DNA of 11,451 bases, taken from positions 1 through 11,451 of the forward strand of contig JAFSUE010000110.1 in NCBI GenBank assembly GCA_017445435.1, written 5' to 3'. This DNA comes from Selenomonadaceae bacterium (GTDB lineage Bacteria > Bacillota > Negativicutes > Selenomonadales > Selenomonadaceae). This document shows positions 6,854-11,451 of the stretch, piece after piece; the stretch's first letter is position 1; the number at the start of each line of letters is the position of its first letter. The position numbers and the translations under genes were made by a program. The notes under the pieces are model-generated. The model did no database searches, had not been told where the DNA came from, and saw only the letters and a program-made list of their open reading frames with translations.

Positions 6854-8101
6854 ATGGATACGCCACAAAATGAAAATATTAATGTAGATGAGCTTGAAAA
6901 ATTGGTGAATAAATTTTTACTTTCTTACATTTCGCGCGACGCTTCACAAACTGATGAGGAATGGTTAAAAGAAATTTTTACTGAATGCTTTCCAAATTTG
7001 CCCAAAGAAAAAATTGATGAATTTTGCCACGAAGTTCAAGTTAGCGTTGACTCAATGCAAAATTTTTTGGCGGAGTCGGCGAAGTCACAAACTTTTAATT
7101 TGCGAAGTCAACATTGGTTTTATGAAAAAATAAAGCGGAAAATGGCGGAAAGCGACGAAAATTTATTTTTAAAGCTTTGTTATCAAAATGCAATTCTCGA
7201 CAAAATTAACCACTTGTCGTTGGAAATGTCGAATGATTTTAATTTAATAAAAAATAATCGTCATTCAGGCAGTGACGATGATGAGGAAAATAAATCTGTA
7301 GAAAAATTCTCAGCAAGCGTTGACAATATTTCCAGTTCTTCGCCAAGTTCCGCAAATATTAGAAAAGATGCGCTGAATGCTGGCGTGAAAAAATCCATAA
7401 TGACGCAGTACCAACGCATGCTGCAAGTTGATATGGCGCAAATAAATTTCCGTATTAATGACATGTCAAACATTGCCATGAGTTTGAGCAGAAACGCCGC
7501 TTTAACTGGAATTTGCGGAATGATGTTGACTTCTGGTCTTACAATGATGAAAGGCGGATTAACGCGAACGCAAATGATACGATTGGCACTAAAAACTGGT
7601 GCTACAGACGGCTTACGGTTAGCGTTGACTGGTGCATTGAAGGCAGGCGCTGAAAGAAGATTGATTCCGCTATTGACGCGCACAACTCCTATGATAGCAT
7701 TGACGGCGATGGCGTTGATAGCGATAGAAAGTAGCAAATCAATGTTTCAGTATGCACGCGGCGAAATAAAATGTCTTGAGATGTTTAACCAAGTCAGCAA
7801 AGTTTCAACTGCGGCACTATGTGCAGTAAGTTTTGGAGTAAAAGGCGCGTTAATTGGTACAGCGGCATTTGCAGCAGTACCACTTGCTGGATCTTTTATA
7901 GGCGGATTCATCGGCGAACTTTTAGGCAATGCCTTAGGCTACACTATCGGACAAAGTCTTCACTCGAAATTAAAAAATTTGCTTTTCAATGCGAAAAATA
8001 TAATTGTCGCCCATTATGAAATTTTGGAGCATTTAACAAAGCAACCCGCTACCATAAAGCAGAGGATTGGACATTCTGAACATTTTCGTTTGGGACATTA
8101 A
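6854..8101 (+). CDS. predicted membrane protein with glycine-zipper segment, unknown function
   Basis: I do not recognise a family. The 415-residue protein has three parts. Residues 1-135 are soluble, helical and charged. Residues about 136-168 are an acidic/serine-rich linker (a run of DDDEE, then SSSSPSS). Residues about 200-375 are hydrophobic and rich in Ala, Gly, Met and Leu, with candidate membrane segments near 205-232, 278-292, 316-345 and 345-368. The last one carries glycines at every fourth position (G346, 350, 354, 358, 362, 366), a continuous GxxxG ladder typical of tightly packed membrane helices, as in pore-forming or oligomeric proteins. There is no signal peptide. ATG 6854 is chosen because AAGGTG (6839-6844) lies 9 nt upstream; the in-frame TTG at 6821 overlaps the AAA+ stop and has no ribosome binding site. 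The gene follows the AAA+ gene by 29 nt and ends at a strong terminator, so it is the last gene of that unit and a plausible ATPase partner. Confidence 0.75.
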   Translation: MDTPQNENINVDELEKLVNKFLLSYISRDASQTDEEWLKEIFTECFPNLPKEKIDEFCHEVQVSVDSMQNFLAESAKSQTFNLRSQHWFYEKIKRKMAESDENLFLKLCYQNAILDKINHLSLEMSNDFNLIKNNRHSGSDDDEENKSVEKFSASVDNISSSSPSSANIRKDALNAGVKKSIMTQYQRMLQVDMAQINFRINDMSNIAMSLSRNAALTGICGMMLTSGLTMMKGGLTRTQMIRLALKTGATDGLRLALTGALKAGAERRLIPLLTRTTPMIALTAMALIAIESSKSMFQYARGEIKCLEMFNQVSKVSTAALCAVSFGVKGALIGTAAFAAVPLAGSFIGGFIGELLGNALGYTIGQSLHSKLKNLLFNAKNIIVAHYEILEHLTKQPATIKQRIGHSEHFRLGH

Positions 8102-8136
8102 AAAAATCTATGGCGCTCGGCTATAGATTTTTTTTT
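8101..8136. terminator. strong intrinsic terminator, probably bidirectional
   Basis: A 14-bp stem pairs 8101-8114 with 8120-8133, with one G-U pair (8112/8122) and a 5-nt GCTCG loop. It is followed by an uninterrupted T-run to 8136. It begins at the last base of the stop codon of the membrane-protein gene. The A-run 8100-8106 becomes a T-run on the other strand, so it can also end transcription arriving from the GNAT gene, whose stop is 84 nt away. Confidence 0.92.
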
Positions 8137-8150
8137 AGCAAGTATTTATA

Positions 8151-8184
8151 AATTTAACTTTATAAAAATTTTTTATGTTAAATT
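8151..8184. repeat. A+T-only inverted repeat between convergent genes
   Basis: AATTTAAC (8151-8158) is the exact inverse of GTTAAATT (8177-8184). The interior can pair further (ATAAAAA 8162-8168 with TTTTTAT 8170-8176), leaving a TTT bulge. It sits between the main terminator and the GNAT stop. It may help end minus-strand transcripts, but palindromes of this composition arise easily in such A+T-rich DNA. Confidence 0.4.
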
Positions 8185-8219
8185 AGAGCGTGTTGATTAA
8201 TTGAAATTTTTTTATTAAC

Positions 8220-8726
8220 TTACTTTTTATTTGACAATTCAAGCGTCAAATACTGCGGCACAATGTCAGCAAAAGTTCCGTCTGGCATACGAAAGCCGCC
8301 TGGAATTATTCCCAACTCTTTAAATCCTAAGCGGCGATAAAGATTTCTAGCGTGAACATTTTCAGCAACTACCGCGTTAAACTGCAAAATTCTGAATCCA
8401 AGTTCCCGCGCAGTTTCTATACAATGCTTGACGATAATTTCACCGATATGGTGTCCGCGCAGATTAGATTTCACGGCGTAACTTGCATTGCTGATATGTC
8501 CGCAACGTCCAACATTATTTGGGTGGAGAATGTACAGCGCCACAATTTCGCCTGTTTCATCATCCCTTGCAAGCCCTGTAAATGACTGCGCGGAAAAAAA
8601 TTCATCGCCAGAAATTTCATTGAGTTCATCTTCCTGCGGAAATGCCACTCCGTCGCGTACAACTTCATTCCAAATTTCAATCGCGGCTTTAATATTTTTC
8701 TTGTCGTACTTTTCAACGATTATCAA
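8220..8726 (-). CDS. GNAT-family N-acetyltransferase
   Basis: This 168-residue protein has the full GNAT fold signature. A beta-strand with core motif A is followed by the acetyl-CoA pyrophosphate loop LRGHHIGE (89-96, in the RGxHIG form), then helix HCIETARELGF, and motif B N-x-HARNLYRRLGFKELG (123-139). It resembles the phosphinothricin/L-amino-acid acetyltransferase-like branch, ending with an IPGGFRMPDG...IVPQYLTL segment; the acceptor substrate cannot be read from sequence. I choose the TTG at 8726-8724 as start because GGAGG (8740-8736) lies 9 nt before it. The upstream in-frame TTG at 8747 would place this ribosome binding site inside the gene and has none of its own. The gene begins 43 nt after the stop of the phosphatase gene, so it is probably the last gene of the STAS-phosphatase operon. 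A functional link to that signalling pair is not evident. Confidence 0.85.
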   Translation of the reverse strand: MIIVEKYDKKNIKAAIEIWNEVVRDGVAFPQEDELNEISGDEFFSAQSFTGLARDDETGEIVALYILHPNNVGRCGHISNASYAVKSNLRGHHIGEIIVKHCIETARELGFRILQFNAVVAENVHARNLYRRLGFKELGIIPGGFRMPDGTFADIVPQYLTLELSNKK

Positions 8727-8769
8727 AAAAGTTTTCCTCCATTTCAAACATAAAATCAGCTGTCAAATT

Positions 8770-11016
8770 CTAACCTTTATAGCGAATGGCTAACATAGTA
8801 ATATCGTCGGACTGTTTAGCGCCGTCAGCATGAACTTTAATTGATTGTCGGACTGCCGCTAAAATTTCTTCCAACTGCAAATCTTTATCCGTACTGTTCA
8901 AAAATTCTTCCAGTCGTTCATTGGAATATAATTTGCCTTCATTATTTTCAGCTTCCGTCACGCCGTCAGTGTACATAAACAAAACGTCGCCTTTAGACAT
9001 CTGCAATTCTTTCTGTTCATAATGCGCCTTTGGACGAACACCAAGCGGCGGAACTTTCTTTTCATTTTTCGGCAGATATTCATACTTGCCATCGTGCATA
9101 ATTAACGGTGGATTATGCGCGGCGTTGACGTAAATTAACCTGCCCGTCTTAATGTTAAGCATTGCCAAAAAGACCGTCACAAACATTAATTCTTCGTTAT
9201 TTTGATTCAACTGCGCATTGGCTAAAGTTATCGCCGCCGATAAATCGTCAGCAGTATTCGCCATCATCACGAAATTTTTCAAGATAGTTTTGCTACTCAT
9301 CATGAACAGCGCCGCAGGTACGCCCTTCCCAGATACGTCGGCAATGGTTATGACTAAATGATTTTCATCGACCATATAAAAATCGTAAAAATCTCCGCCA
9401 ACTTCTTTAGCCGCCTGCATTGTCGCGTAAATGTCAAATTCCGTTTTGTCAGGGAACGGCGGAAATTCACGCGGCAACATACTTTGCTGAATATTTTTAG
9501 CTAAATCCAATTCAGCGGCAATTCTTTCTTTTTCGGCAGTGACAGTTTGCAAATTTTTTATGTAACTTTGAAGTTCATCAGTCATCGCGTTAAAAGTTGT
9601 AGATAAGCTTTCAATTTCGTCGCCAGTTTTTATAATCTCCAACTTTTTCTCAAAGTTGCCCATTGCAATATCGCGTACACCGTCGGAAAGTTCTTTAATC
9701 GGCTTTACAAATTTACCTGCTAACTTTCTGCCGATAAATGTTGTTACTACAAACCAAATTAACAATGCAAAAAGGAACATCACGACCATAACTACAATGA
9801 ATCTATGGTCAAGCGTTTTAACTTTTTCTTCAGTTAAATTTTGAATGAGTTCTCGATTTTCTTCAACAGTTTCAGTAACTTCATTTGCAGGTAAAACTAC
9901 ACCAAGACTCCAGCGCAATTCTGGAATTGGCGCGTACGCTATGTAATATTGGTTGCCGTTAATTTCTATTTCTTGCATTGATTTTTCGCCGACAGCCATT
10001 TTTTTTGCAATTTCCGACAATGCTATTGTATTACTTTCGCGAATATCAGGCGGATTGTCGTACACCACCTGAAGTTCTTTTAAGTCACTCAAAGTTGATT
10101 TTTCTTTGGAACTTAAAATTACTTTGCCTTCAGCATTCAACACAAAATTAAATTCGTCGTTAGTAGTTGTTGCAGGTTCCACGAGATAAGCCAGTTCATC
10201 CATTAAGATAGAAAAAAATATTACTCCTGCAAAATTTCCGTCGACTTCATAAGGGATTGAACAGGAGAACACACCTAAATTTCTATTAATGCCTGGACTG
10301 TAAGTGCTGGTATATATCGGTTCATTTCGTCTGCCTTCAAGCCACGCTTTTTTTGCTTCCGTATATAAAGGGTTGCTCCAAAAGTCGGCGCTATCGTTTG
10401 AAGTTCGCCATTGTTCAAGCGTTACTGCCGAATCAGCCATTATGCCTATTCCTGATTCAGTCAATATACCAAAAGTCGGCGCGTCCCAAAAATCTGGGTT
10501 GCGATATTTTAAACTGAAAAAGTAAAACAAATCTTGCAAGTTGCCCAACATATCTATTTGATAGCTAAGTTGTGGCGTGGACAAGTCGTCAATGGTTATG
10601 AAAGGCGCGTATCGTAATGCGGCAACGTCACTGTCTCGAAATTCTCTACCCAATCTAGCGGGGTGCGGTCTAAAGTTTTCGGGATGCTGATTTATTTCGT
10701 TAGCTACTCTTTCCAAAAGTCTAAGATCACCGTAAAAATCAGACATCTCCGACAGAATAAATTTTGTGCGCTCTTCTATGCTGTAAATTAAATCTTTTTG
10801 TTTCTGTTCACGCAAAATATTTGAACTTGTTTCCAGCGCCTCATGACCGATTGACTGGCTAATATCTTTTGCATAATCTTTTGAATTGTAAACTCCTATG
10901 AATGTGACAAAACTAAAAAAAACCATTAAGACAACGCAAATAAACAATATAACGCGATTTATACGCTTTGTTATGGTCATTTCGCGACCAATGATAAGTT
11001 TGATCAGTTTATTCAT
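8770..11016 (-). CDS. membrane sensor protein phosphatase: Cache-like sensor, HAMP, SpoIIE-type PP2C
   Basis: This 748-residue protein has two membrane segments (about 22-43 and 405-428) flanking a roughly 360-residue extracellular region that looks like a double Cache sensor; PIPELRWSLGVVLP (363-376) at its end is typical of Cache domains. A HAMP linker (about 428-485, with VKPIKEL), a short coiled coil (485-515) and the phosphatase follow. Catalytic PP2C/SpoIIE motifs are intact: KEVGGDFYDF (D542), IADVSGKGVPAALFM (D560), MYTDGVTEAEN (D684) and SDDITML (D737/D738), which bind the two metal ions. The family (RsbU/RsbP/SpoIIE/IcfG) dephosphorylates a STAS anti-anti-sigma partner, and such a gene lies immediately upstream. 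Start ATG 11016 has GGAG (11029-11026) 9 nt upstream. The spacing from the STAS stop is 31 nt. The signal ligand is unknown. No anti-sigma/switch kinase is encoded in the window. Confidence 0.93.
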   Translation of the reverse strand: MNKLIKLIIGREMTITKRINRVILFICVVLMVFFSFVTFIGVYNSKDYAKDISQSIGHEALETSSNILREQKQKDLIYSIEERTKFILSEMSDFYGDLRLLERVANEINQHPENFRPHPARLGREFRDSDVAALRYAPFITIDDLSTPQLSYQIDMLGNLQDLFYFFSLKYRNPDFWDAPTFGILTESGIGIMADSAVTLEQWRTSNDSADFWSNPLYTEAKKAWLEGRRNEPIYTSTYSPGINRNLGVFSCSIPYEVDGNFAGVIFFSILMDELAYLVEPATTTNDEFNFVLNAEGKVILSSKEKSTLSDLKELQVVYDNPPDIRESNTIALSEIAKKMAVGEKSMQEIEINGNQYYIAYAPIPELRWSLGVVLPANEVTETVEENRELIQNLTEEKVKTLDHRFIVVMVVMFLFALLIWFVVTTFIGRKLAGKFVKPIKELSDGVRDIAMGNFEKKLEIIKTGDEIESLSTTFNAMTDELQSYIKNLQTVTAEKERIAAELDLAKNIQQSMLPREFPPFPDKTEFDIYATMQAAKEVGGDFYDFYMVDENHLVITIADVSGKGVPAALFMMSSKTILKNFVMMANTADDLSAAITLANAQLNQNNEELMFVTVFLAMLNIKTGRLIYVNAAHNPPLIMHDGKYEYLPKNEKKVPPLGVRPKAHYEQKELQMSKGDVLFMYTDGVTEAENNEGKLYSNERLEEFLNSTDKDLQLEEILAAVRQSIKVHADGAKQSDDITMLAIRYKG

Positions 11017-11025
11017 TTTTATAAT

Positions 11026-11039
11026 CTCCGCAAAGGCGG
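11026..11039 (-). promoter_or_regulatory. short GC hairpin overlapping the phosphatase ribosome binding site
   Basis: On the minus strand a 4-bp CCGC/GCGG stem (11039-11036 with 11031-11028) with a 4-nt loop ends inside the GGAG ribosome binding site (11029-11026). It would partly mask the site unless ribosomes arriving from the STAS gene, whose stop is about 9 nt upstream, melt it. That would couple the two genes' translation. The stem is small, so the effect is inferred. Confidence 0.35.
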
Positions 11040-11047
11040 TGATTTTA

Positions 11048-11380
11048 TTATTCTAAATCATCGACGGAAGAATAGACGGTGTAAAAGCCCTCAATGTCGA
11101 AGTCGTCAAGAATTTCTTGCACCATACCTTTAGCGCCGCAAATTACAATTTCTTTCTTTTCTTTGTTAGCAATTTTAGCGACGCGCAGAAGGACGCGAAG
11201 TCCCGCGCTGGAAATGTATTCTAACGAACTCAAATCAAGTGCAACTTTCACATGGTTGAGCATAACCATTTTAATTTTTTCTTCACCAACAGGCGCAGTA
11301 GCCGTATCCAGCCGTCCGATAATTCCGAGAATGTACCAGCCGCCTTTAATTGTTTCACTGAAATTTATTGTCTTTTCCAA
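11048..11380 (-). CDS. STAS-domain anti-sigma factor antagonist-like protein
   Basis: This 110-residue single STAS domain fits the SpoIIAA/RsbV size. The core reads ILGIIGRLDTATAP (18-30), then VALDLSSLEYISSAGLRVLL (46-65), then IVICGAKGMVQEILDDFDIEGFY (78-100). The ISSAGL segment is where the regulatory phosphoserine lies in the family; S58 aligns with SpoIIAA Ser58, with S57 next to it. Unphosphorylated protein would bind the anti-sigma/switch kinase and free its target; the phosphatase encoded next would remove the phosphate. I choose TTG 11380-11378 as start because AGGAG (11393-11389) lies 8 nt before it. The in-frame GTG at 11398 would lie upstream of that site and adds six residues outside the domain. 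It appears to be the first gene of the minus-strand operon. Confidence 0.88.
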   Translation of the reverse strand: MEKTINFSETIKGGWYILGIIGRLDTATAPVGEEKIKMVMLNHVKVALDLSSLEYISSAGLRVLLRVAKIANKEKKEIVICGAKGMVQEILDDFDIEGFYTVYSSVDDLE

Positions 11381-11411
11381 AACTATGTCTCCTCTCACTA
11401 TTTCATTTTAA

Positions 11412-11441
11412 ATTATAAAATTTATTCTTCCAATTTCGCAA
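11412..11441 (-). promoter_or_regulatory. sigma-A-type promoter of the STAS-phosphatase-GNAT operon
   Basis: On the minus strand a perfect -10 box TATAAT (11417-11412) is preceded by TTGCGA (11441-11436; 4 of 6 matches to TTGACA) with an 18-bp spacer. Transcription would begin near 11405, about 12 nt before the AGGAG of the STAS gene. No ORF crosses this region. Confidence 0.55.
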
Positions 11442-11451
11442 ATTTCCTGCC

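Noticed and set aside
7261..7737. Minus-strand open frame of 158 codons inside the membrane-protein gene
   Set aside because: It is complementary to the Ala/Gly/Leu-rich membrane region; the plus-strand gene has the ribosome binding site, operon context and terminator.

Overview
The window looks like a chromosomal segment of a low-GC, Gram-positive-type bacterium. The DNA is A+T-rich, most genes have a clear AGGAG-type ribosome binding site, UUG starts appear, and there is a PP2C phosphatase with a STAS partner. These features fit Bacillota, and the HD protein and the PgeF/HisZ set resemble what I associate with Negativicutes (Selenomonas-like). That placement is inference, not a measurement.

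Layout: all genes from 1 to 8101 lie on the + strand and all genes from 8220 to 11380 lie on the - strand. The two blocks converge on a strong, probably bidirectional terminator at 8101-8136. (i) 1-3223: the 3' part of a DUF262/DUF1524 (GmrSD-like) nuclease gene, cut by the window edge, followed by pgeF (multicopper-like 'laccase-domain' purine nucleoside/peptidoglycan-editing enzyme) and hisZ, closely packed. (ii) 3224-3440: an intergenic region with a heptanucleotide tandem repeat (ACTACTR x6) and a very A+T-rich leader. (iii) 3441-8101: a compact three-gene unit of a small HD-domain phosphohydrolase, a 949-residue Ycf46-type AAA+ ATPase with long extra N- and C-terminal regions, and a 415-residue predicted membrane protein with a striking glycine zipper. 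(iv) On the - strand, from a promoter near the right edge: a STAS anti-sigma-antagonist-like protein, a membrane-bound sensor phosphatase (extracellular Cache-like domain, HAMP, SpoIIE-type PP2C) and a GNAT acetyltransferase.

How the genes may work together: the STAS/PP2C pair is a textbook partner-switching input module. An external signal sensed by the phosphatase would control dephosphorylation of the STAS protein; the switch kinase and the final target are not in the window. The HD-AAA-membrane unit is the least explained part and the best candidate for an undescribed system. A remodelling ATPase is genetically tied to a protein that looks able to insert and pack into membranes, with an HD hydrolase upstream. 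Whether it is defence, envelope remodelling or something else cannot be decided from the sequence.
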